Source: Mangrovimonas spongiae (GTDB lineage Bacteria > Bacteroidota > Bacteroidia > Flavobacteriales > Flavobacteriaceae). Taken from it: a stretch of DNA of 64,000 nt. The notes beneath the pieces were generated by a model. It worked only from the letters and a program-made list of their open reading frames with translations. It searched no databases and was not told where the DNA came from. Below, in pieces: positions 25,319 through 34,131 of the stretch. Made by a program: the position numbers and the translations under genes. Numbering within the stretch: the first letter of the stretch is position 1; each line of letters begins with the position of its first letter. The stretch is from assembly GCF_003944795.1 (NCBI RefSeq), contig NZ_RWBG01000001.1, positions 372,001-436,000 on the forward strand, read 5' to 3'.

Positions 25319-27184
25319 ATGAAACAGTTTTTCTCAAATATAAAAGGTGACGCTTTTGGTGGTATTACAGCGGGTATTGTTGCATTGCCATTAGCTTTAG
25401 CATTTGGTGTGTCCTCTGGTTTAGGCCCAAGTGCAGGACTTTATGGTGCTATTTTTATTAGTTTTTTTGCCTCACTTTTTGGAGGAACAAATACACAAAT
25501 ATCGGGTCCAACAGCTCCAATGACAGCGGTAAGTATGGTGGTGATAGCAGGAATTATAGCAGCCAACGACGGCGATGTTAATAAAGCCTTACCAGCTATT
25601 TTAACTGTTTTTTTGTTAGCAGGCTTAATGCAAATAGGTTTAGGTGCTTTAGGTTTGGGTAAGTATATTAGGTATATTCCTTATCCAGTCGTGTCTGGAT
25701 TTATGACGGCTATAGGTGTTATTATTTTAATTACACAAATACTCCCAGCAGTAGGTTACTATCCAAAAGAAGACATGACTTTTGTAGATACCTTTAAACC
25801 TCAAGCCGAAGAAGTTATTTTAGAAAATATTTTAAAAGAAGAAGCAGGCGAAGGCATTTTAGTTTTAGAAGACTTTAAAGAAACCATTAATAGAGCAGAG
25901 AAAGTAACAGAAGCAGACATTTTAAAAGAATCTAAAACCTTAGCGGCAAAAGAAGCGTCAGGTGTATTAGGAACATTTAAAGTTATTGATAGAGCCTTAG
26001 GGAACATTAATTGGTTGGAAGTTCTATTAGCACTTGGAACTATACTTATTATTTACGGTTTCAAACGAATTACAACGGCCATACCAAGTACGTTAGTAGC
26101 ATTACTGGTCATGTCTGGAATTGCTGTTGGTTTTGGATTAGATTATCGCCCAATTGAAGAAATTCCTAGTGGATTTCCCATACCAAACCTAGAAATCATT
26201 ACACAATTTCAATTAAGTAGCATTACACCTTATGTATTTACAGCATTAACTCTAGCTCTTTTAGGAGCGATAGATTCCTTACTAACAAGTGTAGTTGCAG
26301 ACAACATGACTAAAACAAAGCACAAACCTAATAAAGAGTTAGTTGGACAAGGAATAGGAAATAGTATAGCAGCTGTTTTTGGAGGGCTTCCAGGGGCTGG
26401 TGCAACTATTAGAACGGTTGTTAATATTCAATCAGGTGGAAAAACACGATTATCTGGTATGATTGCTGGCGTACTATTATTAGTAGTTCTTTTAGCATTA
26501 GGACCTATAGCTTCTCAAATACCTGCAGCAGTTTTGGCGGGGATTTTAATAACCGTTGGTATTGGTGTGATGGACTATAAAGGCTTACGAGCCATTCCAG
26601 CGCTTCCAAAGGATATTAAAATTGGGCCATTAAAATTAAGTTCTGAGGTATTGGTTATGTTGGTAGTTTTAGTATTATCAACATTTTGGAATTTAGTTTA
26701 TGCCGTTGGAATAGGATTGGTGATTGCCTCGTTAATGTTTATGAAAAAGTTAGGCGATCTTACTGCCAAACGTTCTGATGTAAAAAAACTAGGAGAAGAA
26801 AAAGCTTGGGCAGACGAAAAAGGCTTTCCAGAAAAACTTAAGGAAGAAGTATTTATCAAGCACCTAAAAGGCCCCTTGTTTTTTGGCTCAACAAGCGATT
26901 TTCAAAGTTTGGCAGCTCAAATTCCCGATACGGCTTCAACCGTAGTTATAAGATTAGGAAGAATGCAATATATGGACCAATCTGGCTTGTATGCCATGGA
27001 AGATGTATTACAGGAACTCAGAAAAAATAAGGTGCAAGTACTATTCGTAGATCTATTAAAACAGCCTAGATATATGATGGAACGCATTGATATTATTCCT
27101 GATTTGATTTCAAATGAGTATATCTTTAAAAATTTTAAAGACTGTACACGCTGGATAAAAAACAATGTAAAAGACGAGTATTAA
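25319..27184 (+). CDS. SulP family transporter with C-terminal STAS domain
   Basis: 621 residues. The transporter part shows QISGPTAPMTAV (about 60-72) and GIGNSIAAVFGGLPGAGATI (about 344-363), both SulP marks. About 85 polar residues (about 160-245) interrupt the membrane region, an uncommon insertion. The C-terminal STAS domain contains RMQYMDQSGLYAMEDVL. Bicarbonate is a likely cargo given the carbonic anhydrase just upstream; sulfate cannot be excluded. Confidence 0.9.
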   Translation: MKQFFSNIKGDAFGGITAGIVALPLALAFGVSSGLGPSAGLYGAIFISFFASLFGGTNTQISGPTAPMTAVSMVVIAGIIAANDGDVNKALPAILTVFLLAGLMQIGLGALGLGKYIRYIPYPVVSGFMTAIGVIILITQILPAVGYYPKEDMTFVDTFKPQAEEVILENILKEEAGEGILVLEDFKETINRAEKVTEADILKESKTLAAKEASGVLGTFKVIDRALGNINWLEVLLALGTILIIYGFKRITTAIPSTLVALLVMSGIAVGFGLDYRPIEEIPSGFPIPNLEIITQFQLSSITPYVFTALTLALLGAIDSLLTSVVADNMTKTKHKPNKELVGQGIGNSIAAVFGGLPGAGATIRTVVNIQSGGKTRLSGMIAGVLLLVVLLALGPIASQIPAAVLAGILITVGIGVMDYKGLRAIPALPKDIKIGPLKLSSEVLVMLVVLVLSTFWNLVYAVGIGLVIASLMFMKKLGDLTAKRSDVKKLGEEKAWADEKGFPEKLKEEVFIKHLKGPLFFGSTSDFQSLAAQIPDTASTVVIRLGRMQYMDQSGLYAMEDVLQELRKNKVQVLFVDLLKQPRYMMERIDIIPDLISNEYIFKNFKDCTRWIKNNVKDEY

Positions 27185-27260
27185 CAACACAAAATTATCC
27201 TAACAGCTCACTGTCAATCAAGACTAATTTTCTGTGTGAAAAAAATGTAAATTATTTTTA

Positions 27261-27286
27261 TTTAGACTGATTCTTCTTTATTTTTG
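27261..27286 (+). promoter_or_regulatory. Promoter with possible Fur-like half-palindrome
   Basis: TATTTTTG (27279-27286) is a match to the -7 consensus, 22 bases before the ankyrin gene. Just upstream, TTTAGACTGATTCT (27261-27274) is an imperfect inverted repeat (AGA.....TCT) that resembles iron-box sequences I associate with flavobacterial iron genes. The second half is degraded, so the operator call is weak. Confidence 0.3.
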
Positions 27287-27308
27287 CCGTCAAATATCAA
27301 TAATTTAT

Positions 27309-28787
27309 ATGAAACTATTACAATCAGTATTGTTCGCTATGGTTTTCCTTTTTGGAAGTCAAAGCTTTTCACAAGACAATGTTTTTTTAAAGCGTGAATT
27401 TTGGAAAACCCAACCTTCACCAGAAGTTATAAAAGCTAAAATTAAAGCAGGGCATGACCCCTCCGAAGCCAATGCTGGCAATTTTGATGGTGTTGTTATT
27501 GCTACTTTGCAAGGCGCACCACTTAAAAGTATAATATATCTTCAATCTCAAAAAGGAAACGATGTTAATAAATTAACGCACGATGGGAGAACCTATATTT
27601 TTTGGGCAGCTTACAAAGGTAATGTGGAACTAATGGAACACCTTTTAAAACAAGGCGCCAAAACAGATATTAAAGACGATCATGGACTAACTGCTTTAAA
27701 TTTTGCAGCCAATGCTGGAGTAACCAATACTAAGGTATACGACATATGCTTAAAGCATGGTGCTAACCTAGAAAAAGACTTAAATCAAGATGGCGCTAAT
27801 GCGCTATTATTGGCTATTTCTAAAGATGACGATTTATCACTAACCAAGTATTTTACCTCAAAAGGTTTGAAGATTGATAGCAAAGACGCCAATGGTAATG
27901 ATGCTTTTAATTATGTTGCAAGAACAGGAAAGATAGCATTAATGGATAAACTTTTTAAACAAGGTATAAAAGGTAATAATCAAGCATTTTTATTTGCAGC
28001 ATATGGAACGCGAGGAAAAACTAATGGTTTGGAGGTGTATCAATTCTTAGAAGAAAAAGGCTTAAACCCCAAAACAACAAATCAAGAAGGAATTTCGCCT
28101 TTGCATATAGTTGCGGCAAGATCAAAAAACCCAGAAATCATTAATTACTTTTTAAATAAAGGTTTAAATGTTAATGCTCAAGACCACAACGGAAACACCC
28201 CTTTTTTAAATGCAGCTTCTAGAAATAATTTAAAAATTATAGACCTCCTGTTTAATAAGGTTAAAAACATTAATCAAAGCAATAAAAAAGGCGAAACAGC
28301 ATTAATGTTGGCAACAGAAGGTAATCATCCAGAAGTTGTTAATTTCATAATTGAAAAAGGTGCCAATTTTAAACTTGCCAATAACAGAGGCAATAATGTA
28401 ACATACTACCTTATCAATAGCTTTTCTGATAGAAATAAAGATGAGTTTGTAAAGAAATTAAAGCTTTTAAAATCGGCAGGATTAGATATTAAATCACCGC
28501 AAGAAAACGGTAATACCTGGTATCATCTTGCTGTCGAAAAGCAACGTTTAGAATTATTAAAAATAGCTGCAGAATTAAACCAAGATATTAATGCCAAAAA
28601 TAGCGAAGGTAATACAGCCTTAATTTTAGCCGCTATGAAAGCACAAGATGATAGTATTTTAAAATTCCTTTTAGCGCAAGGTGCAGATAAATCTATTACA
28701 ACCGATTTTGAAGAAACAGCGTACGATTTAGCCTTAGAAAACGAGTTGCTAAAAAAGAACAACATTTCAATAGATTTCTTAAAATAA
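27309..28787 (+). CDS. Secreted ankyrin-repeat protein
   Basis: Signal peptide (MVFLFGSQSFSQ) followed by about 11 ankyrin units of 33 residues, seen in repeats of the type DGRTYIFWAAYKGNVELMEHLLKQG and NGNTPFLNAASRNNLKIIDLLF (each broken over about 25 residues). Probably a periplasmic protein-interaction scaffold. It lies 49 bases upstream of a DUF2271 gene and a PepSY-reductase gene on the same strand, so the three likely form an operon; its partner is unknown. Confidence 0.88.
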   Translation: MKLLQSVLFAMVFLFGSQSFSQDNVFLKREFWKTQPSPEVIKAKIKAGHDPSEANAGNFDGVVIATLQGAPLKSIIYLQSQKGNDVNKLTHDGRTYIFWAAYKGNVELMEHLLKQGAKTDIKDDHGLTALNFAANAGVTNTKVYDICLKHGANLEKDLNQDGANALLLAISKDDDLSLTKYFTSKGLKIDSKDANGNDAFNYVARTGKIALMDKLFKQGIKGNNQAFLFAAYGTRGKTNGLEVYQFLEEKGLNPKTTNQEGISPLHIVAARSKNPEIINYFLNKGLNVNAQDHNGNTPFLNAASRNNLKIIDLLFNKVKNINQSNKKGETALMLATEGNHPEVVNFIIEKGANFKLANNRGNNVTYYLINSFSDRNKDEFVKKLKLLKSAGLDIKSPQENGNTWYHLAVEKQRLELLKIAAELNQDINAKNSEGNTALILAAMKAQDDSILKFLLAQGADKSITTDFEETAYDLALENELLKKNNISIDFLK

Positions 28788-28836
28788 AAGTCCTCCTCCT
28801 GAATTTGATTCAGAAACTCATAAAAAAAACAAGCAT

Positions 28837-29319
28837 ATGAAATTAAAACATATATCCATATTAAGTGTATTGGTTTTAGGCCTATTATCATTTACTACCT
28901 TGACAGAATCTACTAAGTATAAATGTATGATTCAAATGACGAATTATACGGGAGAAGGCGCTTATATTGTTATTTCGTTAATTAACCCAGAAGGCGAATA
29001 CGACAAAACTTTATATGTAAAAGGCGATGACGATGAGTGGTACAACACCGTTGAACAATGGTGGCAGTTTTATGACAAAAAGCAACATAATATCGATGCC
29101 ATTACTGGCGCAACTGTTTCTGGTGGTGGTCGTGCTATTGAGGTTATTGATATTGAAGACTCTAAAATCGACGCTGGATACAGTATTCGTTTTGAAACAG
29201 CAGTTGAAGACGATGAGTATTATATAAACGATGTGCAATTCCCTTTAACTACCGAAAATATTAAAGGCAAGCACGAAGGCAAAGGGTTTATTCGTTATAT
29301 AAGAATGATGCCGAATTAG
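28837..29319 (+). CDS. DUF2271 family exported protein
   Basis: 160 residues with an N-terminal signal or anchor (SVLVLGLLSFTTL) and a DUF2271-like body: KCMIQMTNYTGEGAYIVISL, then DAITGATVSGGGRAIEV. The DAITGAT stretch is reminiscent of FMN-attachment sequences (D/S-GAT) but FMN binding is not shown. It is 11 bases upstream of a PepSY-flavoreductase, a pairing that suggests electron transfer in the periplasm. Confidence 0.75.
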   Translation: MKLKHISILSVLVLGLLSFTTLTESTKYKCMIQMTNYTGEGAYIVISLINPEGEYDKTLYVKGDDDEWYNTVEQWWQFYDKKQHNIDAITGATVSGGGRAIEVIDIEDSKIDAGYSIRFETAVEDDEYYINDVQFPLTTENIKGKHEGKGFIRYIRMMPN

Positions 29320-29330
29320 AATTAAAAACT

Positions 29331-31514
29331 ATGACTATTTCTATCTGGAGATACAGCCACTTAGCGTTGGCTGTATCTTCTTTTGTTTTTATTGTTTTAG
29401 CATCTGTTACCGGAATTATTCTGGCATTTCAGCCTATTTCCGAACAGTTAGAGCCATACAATGTGGCCAATTTAGATAATATTACACTTGCCGAAACAGT
29501 CACTGTTTTTCAAGATAACTATCCGGAGATTATTGACATAAAAGTTGATGCCAACGATTTTGTAATCGCTACAGTTTTTACCGAAGACGGAAACAATTTA
29601 AGCGGCTATTTTAACCCCCAAACAGCCGAATATCTAGGAGAAGAATTAAAGCCTTCACCTTTTTTTCAATGGGTAACCAATTTCCATAGGTCGTTATTCT
29701 TAAAAAGCGTCGGCCGGTTTTTTGTAGGATTATGTTCCTTTTTATTGTTTTTAATAGCGGTTACAGGAACCATTCTAATCATTAAAAGACAACATGGTTT
29801 TAAGCGCTTTTTTTCAAAAATAATTAATGAAGATTTTAATCAATATTGGCACGTCGTTTTAGGTAGACTGTCTTTACTTCCTATCATTATTATTACGATT
29901 ACAGGCGTCTATTTATCCTTAGAAAAATTTGATGCCTTACCAAAAACAAAAACTACTCATCAAGTAGATTTTGATACGCTTATAGAATCACCAAAACAGA
30001 ATGCTTCAAATTTTAGCGTTTTTACAAACACGTCACTTTCCGAAGTAAAACATGTTGAATTTCCGTTTTCCAGTGATGTGGAAGATTATTTTACAGTAAA
30101 ATTACACGATAAAGACTTACTTATTAATCAATTTACAGGAGCTATTTTAAGTGAAGTCAATACGCCAAAAGTTGAAGTTTTTTCAGCATTAAGTTTAAAT
30201 TTACATACTGGGAAAGGCAGTATTTTGTGGTCTATTATTTTAGCAGTTGCCACGGCTAATATTCTGTTTTTTGTCTATTCTGGTTTTGCAATGACGTTAA
30301 AACGTCGAAAAAGCCGCTTGAAAAACAAGGTTAAAGCTGAAGATGCCGATATTATAATTCTTGTTGGCTCGGAAAATGGAAGCTCCATTCATTACGCCAA
30401 CATGTTTTTTAAGCAATTAATTAAGCAAAATCAAAATGCTTTTATTGCCGAAATGAATGCTTATCAACAGTATCCAAACGCCAAACATTTGGTGGTTATG
30501 ACGGCGACTTATGGGCAAGGCGATGCACCAACCAATGCGAACCAATTTCTTCAAAAGTTAAAGGAAATTACCAATACAAAAGATCTTAAATTTTCAGTCG
30601 TAGGTTTTGGGTCGTTAGCTTATCCAGATTTTTGCCAGTTTGCTTATGATGTCGATCAAGCACTTCAGCAAGTTTATAAACCCGTGTTGCCCATATTTAC
30701 CATTAACGATAAATCGGTTGATGCATTTAGCCAATGGGTTAGCGATTGGAGTGAGGTTTCAGGGATTTCAGTAACTATTCCGCAAAAACATTTAACAATA
30801 CAGCCCAAACAGCTTAAAAAATTAAAAGTGATAAGCAAGACTAAAACGAATGTTGACAATACCTTTTTAATCACTTTAAAACCTAAAAAGCATCATCAAT
30901 TTACATCAGGCGATTTATTAGCGGTTTATCCTAAAAATGATTATAGAGAGCGCTTGTATTCTATAGGAAAAGTAGCTGGAAACATCCAATTAAGTGTAAA
31001 ATTACACGAGAATGGGTTGGGTTCTGGGTTTTTACATTCGGCAGCAGATGGAGATAAAATCAAAGTGCGTTTGGTGAAAAATTCGGCATTTCATTGTCCC
31101 AAAAAAGCTAAGCAAATACTTATGATTGCTAATGGTACAGGCGTGGCGCCATTTTTAGGGATGTTACAACAAAATAAGAAGGTTGAATCACATTTATATT
31201 TAGGGTTGCGAACAGAAGAATCCTACCAGATATATCAAGAGCAAATAAAGCAATTTCTGTTTGATGGTAAATTAACAAAACATCATTTGGCATTATCTAG
31301 AGTAGGCGACAAACACTATGTTCAAGATCTCTTAAAGAGAGATGCTAAAGCGGTTGCCAAATTACTTTATAATAATTGTGTAATTATGATTTGTGGCTCG
31401 TTGGCAATGCATAAAAGTGTGATGAGTGTATTGGAAGAGATTACGGTAACGTATAACAATAAACCATTAAGTTATTACCAAAACAAGCAGCAAATAAAGA
31501 GCGATTGTTATTAA
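29331..31514 (+). CDS. PepSY membrane protein fused to flavodoxin and FAD/NAD reductase domains
   Basis: 727 residues. The N-terminal 330 hold four membrane segments with a PepSY domain (segments near 10-35, 130-150, 180-200, 295-320). A flavodoxin domain follows (ILVGSENGSSIHYANMF; MTATYGQGDAPTNANQF), then a sulfite-reductase-like FAD domain (RLYSIGK) and NAD(P) domain (NGTGVAPFLGML; MICGSLAMHKSVMSVL). This plan moves electrons from cytosolic NAD(P)H across the inner membrane and is often linked to iron reduction. Its end overlaps the convergent cvpA gene by four bases. Confidence 0.88.
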   Translation: MTISIWRYSHLALAVSSFVFIVLASVTGIILAFQPISEQLEPYNVANLDNITLAETVTVFQDNYPEIIDIKVDANDFVIATVFTEDGNNLSGYFNPQTAEYLGEELKPSPFFQWVTNFHRSLFLKSVGRFFVGLCSFLLFLIAVTGTILIIKRQHGFKRFFSKIINEDFNQYWHVVLGRLSLLPIIIITITGVYLSLEKFDALPKTKTTHQVDFDTLIESPKQNASNFSVFTNTSLSEVKHVEFPFSSDVEDYFTVKLHDKDLLINQFTGAILSEVNTPKVEVFSALSLNLHTGKGSILWSIILAVATANILFFVYSGFAMTLKRRKSRLKNKVKAEDADIIILVGSENGSSIHYANMFFKQLIKQNQNAFIAEMNAYQQYPNAKHLVVMTATYGQGDAPTNANQFLQKLKEITNTKDLKFSVVGFGSLAYPDFCQFAYDVDQALQQVYKPVLPIFTINDKSVDAFSQWVSDWSEVSGISVTIPQKHLTIQPKQLKKLKVISKTKTNVDNTFLITLKPKKHHQFTSGDLLAVYPKNDYRERLYSIGKVAGNIQLSVKLHENGLGSGFLHSAADGDKIKVRLVKNSAFHCPKKAKQILMIANGTGVAPFLGMLQQNKKVESHLYLGLRTEESYQIYQEQIKQFLFDGKLTKHHLALSRVGDKHYVQDLLKRDAKAVAKLLYNNCVIMICGSLAMHKSVMSVLEEITVTYNNKPLSYYQNKQQIKSDCY

Positions 31515-32041
31515 GCTGTAGGTGTTTCTGTGTTTTCTGAATGTTCTTCTGTAGAATCTTCGGTATTCAATATACTAGGAAAAATAGTAGGTGCCAAAGC
31601 TTTTACAGGTTGATATAGTAAAGATTCACTTAAACTGTCTTCATTGGCAAATGGGATTGTTTTATTCATTTTATCAAATACAATTAAAACAATACTTAAA
31701 ATTAGGGCAATTTTAAGTGCGCCAAATACACCACCTAAAAGTTTATTTATAATACCTAAAGCCGCAAAATTGGCTAATTTGGTTAATGCTTTTCCTGCTA
31801 AAGCAATAGCCAAAACAATAACAACAAACGTAATGGCAAAGGCTGTAACATTAATAGCTTGTTCGTCCCAATCTACCTTGGCTTGTAAAAACTCAGCAGC
31901 ATAATTACTAAAATGAATAGCGCCGTATACGCCAGCTACCAAAGCTACAAGAGAAGCCACTTCTACAAAAAGTCCTTTCATAAAGCCACGTACCAACCCA
32001 AAGAGGATTAAAGCCGCTAAAACAATATCAATACCGCTCAT
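31511..32041 (-). CDS. cvpA: CvpA family membrane protein
   Basis: 176 residues with four membrane segments, the first beginning MSGIDIVLAALILFGLVRGF, which is the CvpA family opening with its Arg-Gly-Phe after the first helix. The C-terminal 30 residues are acidic and polar. CvpA proteins are needed for colicin V export in E. coli and are otherwise poorly understood. It is divergent from a small conserved gene. Confidence 0.88.
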   Translation of the reverse strand: MSGIDIVLAALILFGLVRGFMKGLFVEVASLVALVAGVYGAIHFSNYAAEFLQAKVDWDEQAINVTAFAITFVVIVLAIALAGKALTKLANFAALGIINKLLGGVFGALKIALILSIVLIVFDKMNKTIPFANEDSLSESLLYQPVKALAPTIFPSILNTEDSTEEHSENTETPTA

Positions 32042-32067
32042 AATTTAATATTTCTGTAAATATAAAC

Positions 32068-32075
32068 TAACTTTG
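32068..32075 (+). promoter_or_regulatory. Likely -7 element before the 118-residue protein gene
   Basis: TAACTTTG matches TAnnTTTG and lies 16 bases before the ATG at 32092. No good -33 TTG is present. Confidence 0.4.
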
Positions 32076-32091
32076 CAACTTTAAAATTATT

Positions 32092-32448
32092 ATGGCAAGA
32101 GACGAACAATTAAAAGAACGTTGGGATTTGGTGGTTACCAAACTCTCTAAACAGTTTGCAGATGGCGATGAATTAGACTTAGATGCTATTATTTACCTTA
32201 TAGGAGTCCAGGAGTTAGGGCAATTCCATAGACGTTTTAAAAAAGATCATAAGTTAGACTTAATGCATATTGCTATTTGCCGCCTATTGGAACCTTATGG
32301 GTATTATGAGTTTGACTTTTTTGATGACGATGGCTGGCCACACTATAAAGTAAAAGAGCAATTACCACACTTAAAATCGGGTGAACAAAGCATACTTATG
32401 AAAGAAGCCATTGTAAACTATTTTATTGAAGCCGAGTTTATAGACTAA
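32092..32448 (+). CDS. Small conserved cytosolic protein, unknown function
   Basis: 118 residues, no signal and no membrane segment. It is helical at the start and has an aromatic, acidic core (LEPYGYYEFDFFDDDGWPHY). I recognise no named domain, but it has the look of a conserved Bacteroidetes protein. A promoter element precedes it, and a separate promoter precedes pheS 34 bases downstream. Confidence 0.75.
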   Translation: MARDEQLKERWDLVVTKLSKQFADGDELDLDAIIYLIGVQELGQFHRRFKKDHKLDLMHIAICRLLEPYGYYEFDFFDDDGWPHYKVKEQLPHLKSGEQSILMKEAIVNYFIEAEFID

Positions 32449-32455
32449 CTTTTAT

Positions 32456-32463
32456 TAAATTTG
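32456..32463 (+). promoter_or_regulatory. Likely -7 element of pheS
   Basis: TAAATTTG matches TAnnTTTG and lies 19 bases before the pheS ATG. Confidence 0.45.
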
Positions 32464-32482
32464 CACTCATTTTTAAACTATT

Positions 32483-33502
32483 ATGATAGACGAGATTAAA
32501 GCACTTATTACCGAAGTAGAAGCCTTTACTGCAGATACTAAAAGTGATGTAGAAGATTTTAGAATTAAATACCTTGGTAAAAAAGGAATTTTAAATAAGT
32601 ATTTTGCAGAGTTTAAAAACGTTGCAAACGACCAAAAAAAAGAGTTTGGTCAAACCATTAATGCTTTAAAGAATACCGTTCAAGATAAAGTAAACGCTTT
32701 AAAGGACGAATTAGATAGTAAAGAAGAAGTTAAAGGTATATATGGCGATTTGTCTAGACCTGGCGAACCTATTGAAATTGGTGCACGTCATCCTATTTCT
32801 ATAGTAAAAAATCAAATTATAGATATTTTTTCGCGTATTGGTTTTAACGTTAGTGAAGGTCCAGAAATTGAAGATGATTGGCATAACTTTACGGCTTTAA
32901 ATTTACCAGAATACCATCCAGCTCGCGATATGCAGGATACGTTCTTTATTCAAACCAATCCAGATATCTTGTTACGTACGCATACTAGCTCGGTACAAGT
33001 GCGATATATGGAAAACAATAAACCGCCAATTCGTACTATATCACCAGGTCGTGTGTATCGTAATGAAGCCATTTCAGCACGTTCGCACTGTTTCTTTCAT
33101 CAAGTAGAAGGACTGTATATTGATAAAGATGTGAGTTTTGCCGATCTTAAGCAAACACTTCAATATTTTACTACCGAAATGTTTGGGAAAAGTAAAATAC
33201 GTTTACGCCCATCGTATTTCCCATTTACCGAGCCAAGTGCAGAGGTAGATGTGTATTGGGGCTTGGAAACTGAAATAGATTACCGTATAACCAAAGGGAC
33301 TGGTTGGTTAGAAATTATGGGTTGTGGTATGGTAGACCCTAATGTGCTAGAAAACTGTGGTATCGACCCTAAAGAATATTCTGGTTTTGCTTTTGGTATG
33401 GGTATCGATCGTATTGCCATGTTATTGCATCAAATAGGAGATATTCGCTTGCTAAGTGAAAATGACGTGCGTTTCTTAGAGCAGTTTAAAAGCGCTTTAT
33501 AA
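32483..33502 (+). CDS. pheS: Phenylalanine-tRNA ligase alpha subunit
   Basis: Charges tRNA-Phe together with PheT. 339 residues, with the N-terminal coiled coil (1-90) that grips tRNA, class II motif 2 YRNEAISARSHCFFHQVEG and motif 3 GFAFGMGIDRIAMLLH near the C-terminus. pheT is not in the neighbourhood, which is common in Bacteroidetes. A terminator follows. Confidence 0.97.
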   Translation: MIDEIKALITEVEAFTADTKSDVEDFRIKYLGKKGILNKYFAEFKNVANDQKKEFGQTINALKNTVQDKVNALKDELDSKEEVKGIYGDLSRPGEPIEIGARHPISIVKNQIIDIFSRIGFNVSEGPEIEDDWHNFTALNLPEYHPARDMQDTFFIQTNPDILLRTHTSSVQVRYMENNKPPIRTISPGRVYRNEAISARSHCFFHQVEGLYIDKDVSFADLKQTLQYFTTEMFGKSKIRLRPSYFPFTEPSAEVDVYWGLETEIDYRITKGTGWLEIMGCGMVDPNVLENCGIDPKEYSGFAFGMGIDRIAMLLHQIGDIRLLSENDVRFLEQFKSAL

Positions 33503-33523
33503 GCTAAAAAACATACGTATTTT

Positions 33524-33550
33524 AAGCCGGCAATTCTGTCGGCTTTTTTA
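33524..33550 (+). terminator. Rho-independent terminator after pheS
   Basis: AAGCCG (33524-33529) pairs with CGGCTT (33540-33545), with one inner wobble pair, followed by T6. Confidence 0.8.
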
Positions 33551-33575
33551 TTTAACATTTATTTAACTTCGTTTA

Positions 33576-33608
33576 GTTCGGTTTGTTCCGAACCAAAATG
33601 TAATTTTG
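33576..33608 (+). promoter_or_regulatory. Operator-like inverted repeat and promoter of the efflux operon
   Basis: GTTCGG (33576-33581) and CCGAAC (33588-33593) are perfect inverted arms six bases apart. TAATTTTG (33601-33608) is a -7 element just downstream, and the spacer TTTG lies where a -33 element could be (spacing about 15, slightly short). An inverted repeat over a promoter, directly before a regulator gene, suggests autoregulation by that regulator. Confidence 0.55.
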
Positions 33609-33623
33609 CAATCTAAAATTATA

Positions 33624-34118
33624 ATGACAATGAATCAAGGTGAAAAAAGAAAATGCGAACTAGTTGAAAAACTAGGTATTTTTTTAGAGAAAAAAGAGCA
33701 CATGGCTCCTGTAGCTGCTAGAATTTTTTCATACATAATTTTAACAGGCAAACAAGGAACCACTTTCGAGGATTTAGTTTCTAACCTTTGTGCTAGTAAA
33801 AGCACTATTTCTACACACCTTAATCATTTACAAGACCTTAAAAAGCTTAGTTATTTTACTAAAACTGGGGATAGAAAAAAATACTTTATCATAAACAAAG
33901 ATACTACGGTGCAGACCATTAGTAATATGATAAACGAGTGGAAGGATGAAAAACAATTACATTTAGAAATAAAAGCATACAAAGAAGATGTTAATAAAAG
34001 CTTAGAAAAGGAAAACCAATTTGAACTTGACTATCATAAAAGCTTTATAGAGTTTTTAGATGGCGCCATAATCTCAATAAACAAATTAAAAGAAACGATA
34101 ATTAATAATAAACACTAA
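33624..34118 (+). CDS. GbsR/MarR-type winged-helix regulator of the efflux operon
   Basis: A 164-residue regulator with the GbsR layout: helix bundle, then a winged helix (TFEDLVSNLCASKSTISTHL, LNHLQDLKKLSYF) and a dimerising C-terminal helix. The in-frame TTG at 33606 lies inside the promoter, so the ATG at 33624 (or 33630) is the start. It is the first gene of an RND efflux operon and 13 bases upstream of the adaptor gene, and it very likely controls it. Confidence 0.85.
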   Translation: MTMNQGEKRKCELVEKLGIFLEKKEHMAPVAARIFSYIILTGKQGTTFEDLVSNLCASKSTISTHLNHLQDLKKLSYFTKTGDRKKYFIINKDTTVQTISNMINEWKDEKQLHLEIKAYKEDVNKSLEKENQFELDYHKSFIEFLDGAIISINKLKETIINNKH

Positions 34119-34131
34119 TCAATAGATAAAA

